A DNA stretch of 15,150 nucleotides, taken from contig CAITEL010000108.1 in the NCBI GenBank assembly GCA_903891375.1, positions 1 to 15,150 of the forward strand. The letters are read 5' to 3'. Every line of letters begins with the position of its first letter. The stretch's first letter is position 1. Below are positions 1 to 6,966 of this stretch, piece by piece. The position numbers and the translations under genes are program-made. Source of the stretch: an uncultured Neisseriaceae bacterium (GTDB lineage: Bacteria; Pseudomonadota; Gammaproteobacteria; Burkholderiales; UBA11063). The notes under the pieces are model-generated. The model was given only the letters and a program-made list of their open reading frames with translations. It was not told where the DNA came from and did not search any database.

Positions 1-28
1 AATATAAATATTCCCAAAAATTTTTTAT

Positions 29-727
29 TCAATCAAGCCCTGCCTTTAAATATTTATCATATACATATATAATTATTTCTGCAACCATCCAAACAATGAT
101 TCCGCTAAAAATTATATCCGTTAAATAATGCCCACCTTGTAAAAATCTAACCAGACCAACAAAAGCACCTCCAATAAACGAGGTAATTAAGGCACATTTT
201 CGTCTACCAATCACTAATAACGGAATGCCTAAAAAGAACCCCACAGTAGCATGACCACATGGAAAACTATTATTTTGACTCGCACCAAAATCTGGCCGAT
301 ATACTGGTCTAAACTCAGCACCATCACGAATCACTTGATACGGTCTAGGTCTACCCCAATTATCCTTAAAAATGGCATTAGTAATTAAACCTGGCCCAAT
401 ACTTAATGATAATAAAATAATAATCGTAAAGCGTTTTGCCATAAAAAAGGTTAAATTTAGTTTTTTGTAGAAAAATAATATAAACAAAGAAAATATGATA
501 ATTAATACAACAATAACTGGAACTAAAAAATAAACTACCTTGCACCACAAATGGGTTTCACCATAAAATTTATTGCTAATAACATCATACGGTAAAAATG
601 CCAAATATGCGTCAATTTTCCCTGAAAATGCAATAAAAACACAAAATATGCTTATGCATGCTAGCATTAAAATGGTTCTTATTATTTTTTTAAACGCTAT
701 GTCATTTCTTGGGTTTAAGTATTGCAT
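29..727 (-). CDS. PAP2-family membrane phosphatase with an Rpn-like N-terminal extension
   Basis: This is a type 2 phosphatidic acid phosphatase family protein, probably removing phosphate from a lipid at the inner membrane (lipid A, undecaprenyl diphosphate or phosphatidylglycerol phosphate; the substrate cannot be told). All three signature motifs are present: K121-x6-R128-P129, P156-C-G-H159 and R194-x5-H200-x3-D204. The second motif has Cys where the family usually has Ser. About six membrane helices can be drawn (roughly 16-36, 64-87, 97-118, 160-173, 176-193 and 204-222), normal for the family at 232 residues. The first 15 residues (MQYLNPRNDIAFKKI) do not look like PAP2; they match the start of PD-(D/E)XK transposase/Rpn proteins. 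Met21, at the head of helix 1, could be the ancestral start. The Shine-Dalgarno before the annotated ATG is weak. Confidence 0.93.
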   Translation of the reverse strand: MQYLNPRNDIAFKKIIRTILMLACISIFCVFIAFSGKIDAYLAFLPYDVISNKFYGETHLWCKVVYFLVPVIVVLIIIFSLFILFFYKKLNLTFFMAKRFTIIILLSLSIGPGLITNAIFKDNWGRPRPYQVIRDGAEFRPVYRPDFGASQNNSFPCGHATVGFFLGIPLLVIGRRKCALITSFIGGAFVGLVRFLQGGHYLTDIIFSGIIVWMVAEIIIYVYDKYLKAGLD

Positions 728-764
728 TTAATTTTATCCATGATATTATCTGTAATTTAGCGCA

Positions 765-773
765 ATTGTATCA
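765..773 (-). promoter_or_regulatory. Candidate extended -10 promoter for the PAP2 gene
   Basis: On the minus strand TGATACAAT forms an extended -10 (TGn-TACAAT) about 38 bases before the PAP2 start. No good -35 lies at the right distance, so this would depend on the extended element. It is the only convincing hexamer in the 163-bp gap between ptsI and the PAP2 gene, and I see no terminator hairpin there. Confidence 0.35.
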
Positions 774-890
774 TAACTGCGGTTTTCTGTGCTAATAAAT
801 TTGCCTAAGTTAGCTGAATTACAAAGCTTTTATTGTGATTTTTTATGAACTATGTCGATTATAATAAATTCTTCAATAGATTTAAGTATA

Positions 891-2636
891 TTATATATCC
901 AGTCCACGGTTTAAGTCGACAATTAATTCTTCGATTTTTTCGCTGTTTTCACAACGTAAAATTTTATTAACTAGCTTAATTATCTCATCAACATTAGTAT
1001 TTAAAATAATATTCTTAATTGTTAGAATGTTTGTTGCATACATAGAAAATTTACGTAAACCCATTCCAAGTAATAATCTAGTTAATCTCACGTCACCAGC
1101 CATCTCACCACAAATTGATACGGGAACATTAGCTTTATTACAGCTCTTTATCACATGATAAATTATTTTTAATACTGCTGGATGTAATGGATTGTATAGA
1201 TAGTTTACCGATTCATCATTTCTATCTATTGCTAATAAGTATTGAATTAAATCATTGGTACCAATAGATATAAAATCCACTAATGCCAAAATTGGTTTTA
1301 TAGCAATCGCACTAGACGGTACTTCAATCATTACCCCAATTTTAATATTTGAGTTAAACGACATCCCCTCTGCCGCTAATTCTTCTTTTGCGTAATTAAG
1401 ATGGTTCATGGCCTGTTTTAATTCTGAAGCTGACGACACCATCGGAAACATAACTTGAATTTCACCATAATGCGATGCACGTAAAATCGCACGTAATTGA
1501 GTTTTAAAAAATGCGTGCTCGGCAAGAGATAACCTAACTCCTGTTAAGCCAAGTGCTGGATTCATTGCTTCATTTTGATTTTCAAAATTCCACATTGGGT
1601 TTTTATCTGCCCCAAGGTCGGCTGTACGAATGATAACAGGTAAACCTCGCATAGTTTTAGCTACCTTATGATATACGCTAAACTGCTCTTCTTCATCAGC
1701 CAAATGATTTTCTTTAGCTAAAAATAAAAACTCACTTCTAAATAAACCAATTCCATTTGCATAATTATATTTTACCTCATCAACATCATCACCAGACTCA
1801 ATATTTGCCAATAAATCAACATTGATTCCATCTAATGTTATTGCCTCATTTTTTCTAATTTGTTTTAATTTAGCCTTTGAGTTTAGCCATTCTTGTTGTA
1901 GTTTTCTATATTGAGCAAGTATCACTGGCTCAGGATTTATAATTAAAACACCATGTACACCATCAACTATAATTAATTCATCATCTCGAATTAATTGCCG
2001 CGCATACCCTGCCCCAACAATAGATGGGATATCTAAATTACGCCCAATAATTGCCGTATGTGAGGTTAAACTACCTACCTCAGTTATAAATCCAGAAAAA
2101 TTGGAATCTTTAAAATGCACCAAATCTGCAGGTGACAAATCATGCGTAACTAAAATACCGTACTCTAATTTACCTGTGTTTTCCCATTCGAACTTATTTC
2201 CATCAAGGTTTTTAAAGATTCTTTCTAAAACTTGCACTACGTCGTGCTTGCGCTCTTTTAAATATTCATCTTGCATTTCTTCAAATTTAGCTGCGAGTCT
2301 ATCTGCTTGTAATTTCAACGCCCACTCTACGTTACAACATTCTTCTTTAATTATGGTTATTGGTGCTTGAGATATTTGTGAATCACCTAACATCATAATA
2401 CTCAGCGATAAAAATGCTCCAAGTTCTGCGGGTGCATTAGGTGGAATATTTACCCTAAGGACTTCTAACTCACGGCGTGTTTTACGAAGTGCTTCTTCAA
2501 AAATAATTATTTCATCAGCAATCTCATCATCTTCAAGCAAATGAGAAGTAGCATCGTCTAAATTTTTGTCTAGGATATATGCATTACCAATAGCAATACC
2601 GCCACCAAGACCAATACCATATATTGCAACACTCAT
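891..2636 (-). CDS. ptsI: PTS enzyme I (phosphoenolpyruvate-protein phosphotransferase)
   Basis: Enzyme I takes phosphate from phosphoenolpyruvate onto a histidine and passes it to HPr in the cytoplasm. At 581 residues it has the usual length. The phosphorylated histidine is H193 in the TSHTAI motif of the swivelling domain. The PEP-binding barrel shows GLFRSEFLF (298-306), RTADLGADK (337-345), SIGTNDLIQY (457-466) and the catalytic-cysteine motif CGEMAGD (509-515). One oddity: the NPxLGxR(A/G)xR motif reads NPALGLTGVR, with Thr365 where many enzymes I have Arg (about Arg358 in E. coli). The start ATG lies 2 bp after the ptsH stop, with a GGTGAG-like ribosome-binding site inside the end of ptsH, so translation is probably coupled. 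It is last in the ubiD-EIIA-ptsH-ptsI run. Confidence 0.98.
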   Translation of the reverse strand: MSVAIYGIGLGGGIAIGNAYILDKNLDDATSHLLEDDEIADEIIIFEEALRKTRRELEVLRVNIPPNAPAELGAFLSLSIMMLGDSQISQAPITIIKEECCNVEWALKLQADRLAAKFEEMQDEYLKERKHDVVQVLERIFKNLDGNKFEWENTGKLEYGILVTHDLSPADLVHFKDSNFSGFITEVGSLTSHTAIIGRNLDIPSIVGAGYARQLIRDDELIIVDGVHGVLIINPEPVILAQYRKLQQEWLNSKAKLKQIRKNEAITLDGINVDLLANIESGDDVDEVKYNYANGIGLFRSEFLFLAKENHLADEEEQFSVYHKVAKTMRGLPVIIRTADLGADKNPMWNFENQNEAMNPALGLTGVRLSLAEHAFFKTQLRAILRASHYGEIQVMFPMVSSASELKQAMNHLNYAKEELAAEGMSFNSNIKIGVMIEVPSSAIAIKPILALVDFISIGTNDLIQYLLAIDRNDESVNYLYNPLHPAVLKIIYHVIKSCNKANVPVSICGEMAGDVRLTRLLLGMGLRKFSMYATNILTIKNIILNTNVDEIIKLVNKILRCENSEKIEELIVDLNRGLDI

Positions 2637-2638
2637 AG

Positions 2639-2908
2639 TTATTCTGACTCACCAAATTTGTTTGCAATTAAATCCGTAAGTTTTGCCATAGCGATTTCCT
2701 CATCAGCACCATCTACTTTTAGAGTAATAAAGGAACCTTTATTTGCTGCTAACATCATAACCGTCATAATGCTCTTAGCATTTGCCTGTTTAATATCTTT
2801 TTCTATTAGAATATTAGACTTAAAGCTATTTGCCAGCTCAACTAATTTTGATGAAGCTCGTGCATGTAACCCTAGCTTATTAACAATTTCAATTTTTTTT
2901 ATTAACAT
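2639..2908 (-). CDS. ptsH: PTS phosphocarrier protein HPr
   Basis: HPr carries phosphate from enzyme I to EIIA proteins. The 89-residue product starts MLIKKIEIVNKLGLHARAS and has the phosphorylated His15 in LGLHARAS, with Arg17 next to it. Ser46 lies in AKSIMTV, exactly where HPr kinase/phosphorylase acts in Gram-positives and many betaproteobacteria, so a regulatory branch is likely. A longer reading frame extends upstream to 2968 but overlaps the EIIA gene and has no homology. The start at 2908 is chosen because it gives canonical HPr numbering and is preceded on the minus strand by a strong GGAGG ribosome-binding site (2915-2919), written into the Gly-Gly-Arg codons at the end of the EIIA gene. 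It overlaps the EIIA gene by 7 bp. Confidence 0.97.
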   Translation of the reverse strand: MLIKKIEIVNKLGLHARASSKLVELANSFKSNILIEKDIKQANAKSIMTVMMLAANKGSFITLKVDGADEEIAMAKLTDLIANKFGESE

Positions 2909-3297
2909 ACTCTTCCTCCAATATGTATAACTCCTGATACCGCACCATCTAGTGCTTTTTCGATACAAATTTGTAACCCTTTCTCGGCATATGATATAGC
3001 TCTAATTAACATCGGTAAATTTAAGCCCGTAATTAACTCAATTGAACCTGGTTTCAATAATTTTTGTGCAATATTACTAGGTGTAGCTCCATATAAATCA
3101 GTTAGAATTAAAATGTCCTTATTATGACCTATCTTCGCTAAAAACTCATGTGCTCTGTCTAAAATACTATCTACATCTTCTGATTTTTTAACTGCTAATA
3201 TATGTAAGTTATTTATCCGTTTAGATAAAATATGCTCAACACAATAAGCAAAGCTATTGGCAATTTCAGCATGTGCCATTACAATAATGTTTACCAT
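2902..3297 (-). CDS. PTS EIIA component, mannose (EIIA-Man) family
   Basis: This 131-residue protein is a stand-alone EIIA of the mannose family. The N-terminus (IIVMAHAEIANSF) puts a histidine at position 9, where EIIA-Man proteins carry their phosphorylated His. The LTDLYGATPSN segment (about 66-76) is the family's conserved TDLxGxTP loop beside the active site. No EIIB, EIIC or EIID gene is visible nearby, so it more likely senses or signals phosphorylation state than imports sugar; EIIA-HPr-EI clusters of this kind are common in betaproteobacteria, sometimes with HPr kinase elsewhere. The gene sits 19 bp after ubiD and overlaps ptsH by 7 bp, so all four genes are probably one transcript. 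The last codons (Gly-Gly-Arg-Val-Cys) double as the ptsH ribosome-binding site. Confidence 0.92.
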   Translation of the reverse strand: MVNIIVMAHAEIANSFAYCVEHILSKRINNLHILAVKKSEDVDSILDRAHEFLAKIGHNKDILILTDLYGATPSNIAQKLLKPGSIELITGLNLPMLIRAISYAEKGLQICIEKALDGAVSGVIHIGGRVC

Positions 3298-3316
3298 TTA
3301 AAAACCTCAACAAATA

Positions 3317-4789
3317 CTAAATAAACAAGCTATCATATAAGTCAGTCATTTTCTTTTCCACCTCTGAATCTTTTATAATTACTCTACCCCATTCACGAGC
3401 TGTCTCACCCACAAATTTATTTGTAGCGTCAAGCCCCATTTTACCACCTAAACCTGATACTGGTGAAGCAAAATCTAAATAATCAATTGGAGTATTGTTT
3501 ATAAGAATCGTATCACGTACTGGATCTACCCGTGTTGTTATTGCCCAAATAACTTCCTTCCAGTCCCTAACATTAATATCATCATCAACCACTACAATAA
3601 ACTTAGTATACATAAATTGACGTAAATAACTCCAAATGCCAAACATAACGCGTTTAGCGTGACCACTATATCTTTTTTTAATCGATACTATTGCCATACG
3701 ATAACTACACCCTTCTGGTGGTAAATAAAAATCCACAATCTCACTAAATTGTTTTTGTAATATCGGGATAAAAACTTCATTTAAGGCTTCACCTAATATT
3801 GCTGGCTCATCCGTTGGTTTACCCGTATAAGTACTGTGATATATGGGGTTTTTACGTGTTGTTATCGTCTCAATAGTAAACACTGGGAATTTTTCTTGTT
3901 CATTATAGTAGCCTGTATGGTCTCCATACGGACCCTCTAAAGCATTTTCATTTGGATAAATAAAACCTTCTAACACAATTTCAGCATAAGCAGGGACTTG
4001 CAAATCACTAAGTAAACAATTAGTTAGCTCGGTTCTACTACCACGTAATAACCCCGCAAATTGGTATTCTGATAAAGAATCAGGAACAGGAGTAACTGCC
4101 CCCAATATCGTTGCTGGGTCACAACCGAGTACAACAGCAACAGGATATGCTTTATCTGGATATAATCGACAATGTTCTAAATAATCCAAAGCTCCACCAC
4201 GATGATGTAGCCAACGCATGATTACTTTATTTTTAGCAATAACTTGTTGGCGATAAATACCTAAATTCTGTCGTTTTTTATTTGGCCCACGAGTAACCAC
4301 TAACCCCCATGTAATAAGTGGTGCAATATCCTCTGGATGACAATGCCAAATAGGAAACATATTTAAATCCACATCTGCTTGATTAATTATCACCTCGTGT
4401 ACTGGCGCATTTTTAATTACCTTGGGTAGCATGTGGTACAATTCTTTTATAATAGGTAACTTAGCCCATGCATCTTTAAAACCCTTGGGTGGTTGCGGCT
4501 CTTTAAGATCAGCCAAAAATTTACCTAATTGCCGTAACTCAATAACGTTATTCTTCCCCATAGCAATAGCAACTCGATTAGTTGTACCAAATAAATTACC
4601 TAATACAGGAATACTATTATTTGTATTTAAATTGGTATTCTCAAATAATATAGCTGGCCCATTATTTTTTAATACTTTTTCGCAAAAAGTTGCCATCTCC
4701 AAATGTGGGGATACATATTCTTTGATTCTTTTTAGTTGTCCTATATTTTCTAAATGTGTGATGAATTCACGTAAATCACGATATTGCAT
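3317..4789 (-). CDS. ubiD: UbiD, 3-polyprenyl-4-hydroxybenzoate decarboxylase
   Basis: UbiD removes the carboxyl group from 3-polyprenyl-4-hydroxybenzoate in ubiquinone biosynthesis, using prenylated FMN made by UbiX (not in this window). The 490-residue protein aligns along its whole length with E. coli UbiD as I remember it: MQYRDLREF at the start, [10 protein letters not shown] (160-169), [10 protein letters not shown] (173-182) with the conserved Arg180, [13 protein letters not shown] (191-203), and [11 protein letters not shown] (285-295) with acidic active-site residues Glu285 and Asp290. [14 protein letters not shown] (435-448) and MGLDATNK (451-458) close the catalytic region. The C-terminus stops soon after, slightly shorter than E. 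coli. It is the first gene of an apparent operon leading into the PTS genes. Its promoter should lie in 4790-5000, but I see no strong hexamers on that strand. Confidence 0.98.
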   Translation of the reverse strand: MQYRDLREFITHLENIGQLKRIKEYVSPHLEMATFCEKVLKNNGPAILFENTNLNTNNSIPVLGNLFGTTNRVAIAMGKNNVIELRQLGKFLADLKEPQPPKGFKDAWAKLPIIKELYHMLPKVIKNAPVHEVIINQADVDLNMFPIWHCHPEDIAPLITWGLVVTRGPNKKRQNLGIYRQQVIAKNKVIMRWLHHRGGALDYLEHCRLYPDKAYPVAVVLGCDPATILGAVTPVPDSLSEYQFAGLLRGSRTELTNCLLSDLQVPAYAEIVLEGFIYPNENALEGPYGDHTGYYNEQEKFPVFTIETITTRKNPIYHSTYTGKPTDEPAILGEALNEVFIPILQKQFSEIVDFYLPPEGCSYRMAIVSIKKRYSGHAKRVMFGIWSYLRQFMYTKFIVVVDDDINVRDWKEVIWAITTRVDPVRDTILINNTPIDYLDFASPVSGLGGKMGLDATNKFVGETAREWGRVIIKDSEVEKKMTDLYDSLFI

Positions 4790-4901
4790 ACCTAGATAAC
4801 CTTAAAAGTAATTATTTCTTACGTTATTTTGCCATAGTTTAGCCTGTTTCATATGAATTAGTTTTTCAGTTTAGTTAAAAAATTTATAAAAAATAATTTT
4901 T

Positions 4902-4931
4902 TATTGATAAACATGAAAAAAATATTGATAA
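4902..4931. repeat. Pair of 9-bp direct repeats (TATTGATAA), 21 bp apart
   Basis: TATTGATAA occurs at 4902-4910 and again at 4923-4931, a 21-bp period or about two helical turns. An inverted partial copy, ATCAATA, lies at 4959-4965. The spacing would place two protein contacts on one face of the helix. It could be a regulator site or chance in AT-rich DNA. Confidence 0.45.
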
Positions 4932-4937
4932 GCATTG

Positions 4938-4956
4938 AATGAGAATAATATTCATT
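4938..4956. promoter_or_regulatory. Fur-box-like 19-bp imperfect palindrome
   Basis: AATGAGAATAATATTCATT pairs 5 bp at its ends and again around the centre. It resembles the Fur consensus pattern TGATAAT-n-ATTATCA, read here as TGAGAAT-A-ATATTCA. It lies about 150 bp before ubiD and 138 bp before the DUF2975 gene, rather far from either start, so a role in iron control is only a guess. Confidence 0.3.
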
Positions 4957-5012
4957 AAATCAATATGTTATACCTTATATTTTAACAAAAATTAGTAACT
5001 AGGATTAAATAA

Positions 5013-5029
5013 TTAACGATTATCGTTAA
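5013..5029. promoter_or_regulatory. 17-bp perfect palindrome, candidate operator
   Basis: TTAACGAT-T-ATCGTTAA is an 8-1-8 perfect inverted repeat ending 7 bp before the -35 hexamer of the promoter at 5037-5064. That position suits an operator or activator site. The obvious candidate ligand is the HTH protein encoded by the second gene of this transcript. Confidence 0.55.
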
Positions 5030-5036
5030 AAAAAAG

Positions 5037-5064
5037 TTGCAAGTTAATAAAGTTATGGTATAAT
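5037..5064 (+). promoter_or_regulatory. Sigma-70 promoter of the DUF2975/HTH operon
   Basis: TTGCAA (5037-5042) and TATAAT (5059-5064) are separated by 16 bp, and TGG just before the -10 makes it an extended -10 (TGn-TATAAT). Transcription would start near 5071, giving a leader of about 23 bases before the ATG at 5094. Confidence 0.7.
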
Positions 5065-5093
5065 ACCGTCAGTGTTAAAAAGAACCTTACAAG

Positions 5094-5657
5094 ATGACCC
5101 TCAAGAAGAGCAGCACATTACTTTTATTGTTACTCTATGTACTTTTAGTAGTAATACCAATTATAACAGTTGGTCAATGGTTACTGATCGAGTCCACACT
5201 CGTGAACAAATTTGTTTCTAAAATAGGTTTGTTCAACACCATAATAAACCCTGATGGGGTTGTGGATATCGCTACGCACACCTTAACCTTGACCACCCGT
5301 TTAATTGGCTTAGTAGGTAGCATGATTGGTGTGTTGCCATTCTTCCTCGGACTACTGATCCTTACCAAAATATTTAAACGGTATCGCAAAAATCAAGTAT
5401 TCACCCTTAAAAATAGCTATTCGTATAAACTACTTGGCTATGTTTTCGTATTTGATAGTTTAATTGCTAAACCACTTAGCGGGCTACTGCTTGTTTTATG
5501 TGCAACATTATCCAACCCACCTGGTCACCGTTACATCCTGATCACTTATTCCTTCCCTAACATTGAAGCATTATTTAGTGGTTTTATTATTATTCTTATT
5601 GCTAAAGTAATGTTAATTGGACATCAATTGCAAGAAGAGCAAAACTCAGTTATCTAA
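5094..5657 (+). CDS. DUF2975-family four-helix membrane protein
   Basis: The 187-residue product looks like a DUF2975 protein (the YoaS type in Bacillus), an inner-membrane protein of unknown biochemical function. Four hydrophobic segments can be drawn (about 8-32, 66-92, 111-137 and 157-178). The family's features are visible: a loop with F103-T-L-K-N107 leading into the third helix, and a C-terminal tail HQLQEEQNSVI resembling the usual L-x-x-E-Q-x-L-T-I. Throughout bacteria such genes are paired with a small HTH_26 regulator directly downstream, as here (12-bp gap), and the pair may act as a membrane-linked regulator in which the membrane partner controls the DNA-binding partner; that is inference. 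The Shine-Dalgarno is weak (AAGAACC). A strong promoter and a palindrome lie immediately upstream. Confidence 0.78.
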   Translation: MTLKKSSTLLLLLLYVLLVVIPIITVGQWLLIESTLVNKFVSKIGLFNTIINPDGVVDIATHTLTLTTRLIGLVGSMIGVLPFFLGLLILTKIFKRYRKNQVFTLKNSYSYKLLGYVFVFDSLIAKPLSGLLLVLCATLSNPPGHRYILITYSFPNIEALFSGFIIILIAKVMLIGHQLQEEQNSVI

Positions 5658-5669
5658 GGCATACACATC

Positions 5670-5870
5670 ATGGCAATTAGAATCGAGCTTGATGTTATGC
5701 TAGCTAGACGTAAAATGAAACTTCAAGAACTATCAGAAATTGTAGGAATTAGCATCCAAAATCTATCAATCCTCAAAACAGGTAAAGCTAAAGCCATTAG
5801 ATTCTCTACCCTCGAGTCAATTTGTAAAGCACTTAATTGTCAACCTGGAGAAATACTCTTCCATACCTAA
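5670..5870 (+). CDS. Small Cro/C1-type HTH regulator (YozG-like, HTH_26)
   Basis: This 66-residue protein is essentially one helix-turn-helix domain. KLQELSEIVGISIQNLSILK (18-37) gives the helix-turn-helix, and RFSTLESICKALNCQPGEIL (44-63) matches the closing helices of the HTH_26/YozG family. It has no sensor domain, consistent with the family's habit of pairing with a membrane partner such as the DUF2975 protein encoded 12 bp upstream. AAGG overlapping the upstream stop codon, about 10 bp before the ATG, serves as ribosome-binding site and suggests coupled translation. Its likely target is the palindrome at 5013-5029 in front of its own operon (inference). No acquired-gene signature is obvious, and it is followed by a separate promoter for trpS. 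Confidence 0.88.
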   Translation: MAIRIELDVMLARRKMKLQELSEIVGISIQNLSILKTGKAKAIRFSTLESICKALNCQPGEILFHT

Positions 5871-5878
5871 TGAACCCA

Positions 5879-5907
5879 TGGTTTATATAAGAAATTTGTG
5901 GTATAAT
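5879..5907 (+). promoter_or_regulatory. Promoter of trpS
   Basis: TATAAT at 5902-5907 is preceded by TGG, an extended -10 almost identical to that at 5059. The -35 (TGGTTT, 5879-5884, 17-bp spacer) is poor. Transcription would start near 5914, leaving a leader of about 50 bases before trpS. Confidence 0.6.
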
Positions 5908-5951
5908 TACTACTGGTGCATTATTGTCGTCTATTTAAGGAATCATCAAAC

Positions 5952-5972
5952 GTGGTAAAAATTTATGAATGA
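5952..5972 (+). other. Possible six-codon leader ORF overlapping the trpS start
   Basis: A GTG at 5952 opens a six-codon frame (fMVKIYE) ending in TGA at 5970-5972, just inside trpS in another frame. The best Shine-Dalgarno in the leader, AAGGA (5937-5941), is spaced for this GTG (10 bases) and is too far from the trpS ATG (23 bases). It has no Trp codon, so it would not be a classic attenuator; translational coupling is possible, chance equally so. Confidence 0.25.
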
Positions 5973-6966
5973 TATTATATTAACAGGTGACAGACCGACT
6001 GGATGTCTTCATTTAGGACACCTTGTTGGTTCTTTACAAAATCGTGTACAATTACAGCACACATATAAGCAATACGTGATGTTAGCTGACACACAAGCTC
6101 TCACGGATAATGCTGACAACCCAAGTAAAGTTAGAAATAATGTGCTCGAAGTGGCACTTGATTATTTATCTGTAGGAATTAATCCAGATATTAGCACAAT
6201 ATTTATACAATCACAAATACCTGAACTTGCTGAATTATCTATGTATTTCCTCAATTTAGTTACCTTAGCACGACTAAAACGTAACCCAACTATCAAAAAT
6301 GAAATGCAACAAAAAGGCTATGATGAAAACGTACCAGCTGGTTTTTTAACTTACCCTGTGAGCCAAGCTGCTGATATTACAGGATTTAAGGCCACATTAG
6401 TACCTGTTGGAGAAGATCAAATCCCCATCATTGAACAAACGAATGAAATTGTACAAAAATTTAATACATTGTACTCTGAGGTATTGGTTTATGCCAAACC
6501 TTTACTTAGCTCAACTACCCGTCTAGCTGGACTTGACGGTAAAGCAAAAATGAGTAAATCACTAAATAATGCTATATTTTTATCCGATGAGCCAGATACC
6601 ATTGCTAAAAAAGTTATGAGTATGTATACCGACGAAAATCACTTGAAAGTATCTGACCCTGGTAAAATAGAAGGGAATATGGTGTTCAACTACCTTGATG
6701 CGTTTGATAAGGACGCAATAAAAGTTCTCGAATTAAAAGAACATTACTCTTGTGGTGGATTAGGTGACGTCGTACTAAAAAAATATTTGATTGAAGTTTT
6801 AAATAGTGTTCTAGAACCTATTCGCACCAGCAGAAAAGAATTTGCAAAAGATTCTAGCGCTGTTATGAACATTTTAAAAAAAGGTTCCGAAAATGCACGG
6901 ATAGTCGTAGCTAAAACACTGCACGAAGTAAAAAATGCAATAGGTGTAAATTATTTCAAAAAATAA
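5965..6966 (+). CDS. trpS: Tryptophanyl-tRNA synthetase
   Basis: A class I aminoacyl-tRNA synthetase that joins tryptophan to tRNA-Trp. The HIGH-type motif is HLGH (16-19) within [18 protein letters not shown], typical of bacterial TrpRS, and the second ATP motif is KMSKS at 195-199. [16 protein letters not shown] (147-162) is also a TrpRS hallmark. The length, 333 residues, is normal. The ATG at 5965 places the signature TGDRPTG at its usual distance from the N-terminus; there is no good Shine-Dalgarno at the right spacing, only GTGG about 9 bases upstream. Its last 11 bases overlap the end of nth on the opposite strand, so no terminator can lie between the two. Confidence 0.97.
   Translation: MNDIILTGDRPTGCLHLGHLVGSLQNRVQLQHTYKQYVMLADTQALTDNADNPSKVRNNVLEVALDYLSVGINPDISTIFIQSQIPELAELSMYFLNLVTLARLKRNPTIKNEMQQKGYDENVPAGFLTYPVSQAADITGFKATLVPVGEDQIPIIEQTNEIVQKFNTLYSEVLVYAKPLLSSTTRLAGLDGKAKMSKSLNNAIFLSDEPDTIAKKVMSMYTDENHLKVSDPGKIEGNMVFNYLDAFDKDAIKVLELKEHYSCGGLGDVVLKKYLIEVLNSVLEPIRTSRKEFAKDSSAVMNILKKGSENARIVVAKTLHEVKNAIGVNYFKK

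Larger units (their letters stand above)
4790..5093. promoter_or_regulatory. Divergent control region between ubiD and the DUF2975/HTH pair
   Basis: These 304 bases hold no gene that I can support. They are very AT-rich and carry a pair of 9-bp direct repeats, a Fur-box-like palindrome, a 17-bp near-perfect palindrome and a strong plus-strand promoter, each listed separately. Transcription must leave in both directions, because ubiD reads left and the DUF2975 gene reads right. Confidence 0.7.

Noticed and set aside
2909-2968. Longer HPr with 20 extra N-terminal residues
   Set aside because: The extension is out-of-frame EIIA coding sequence and would break the canonical His15/Ser46 numbering; the GGAGG site fits the ATG at 2908.
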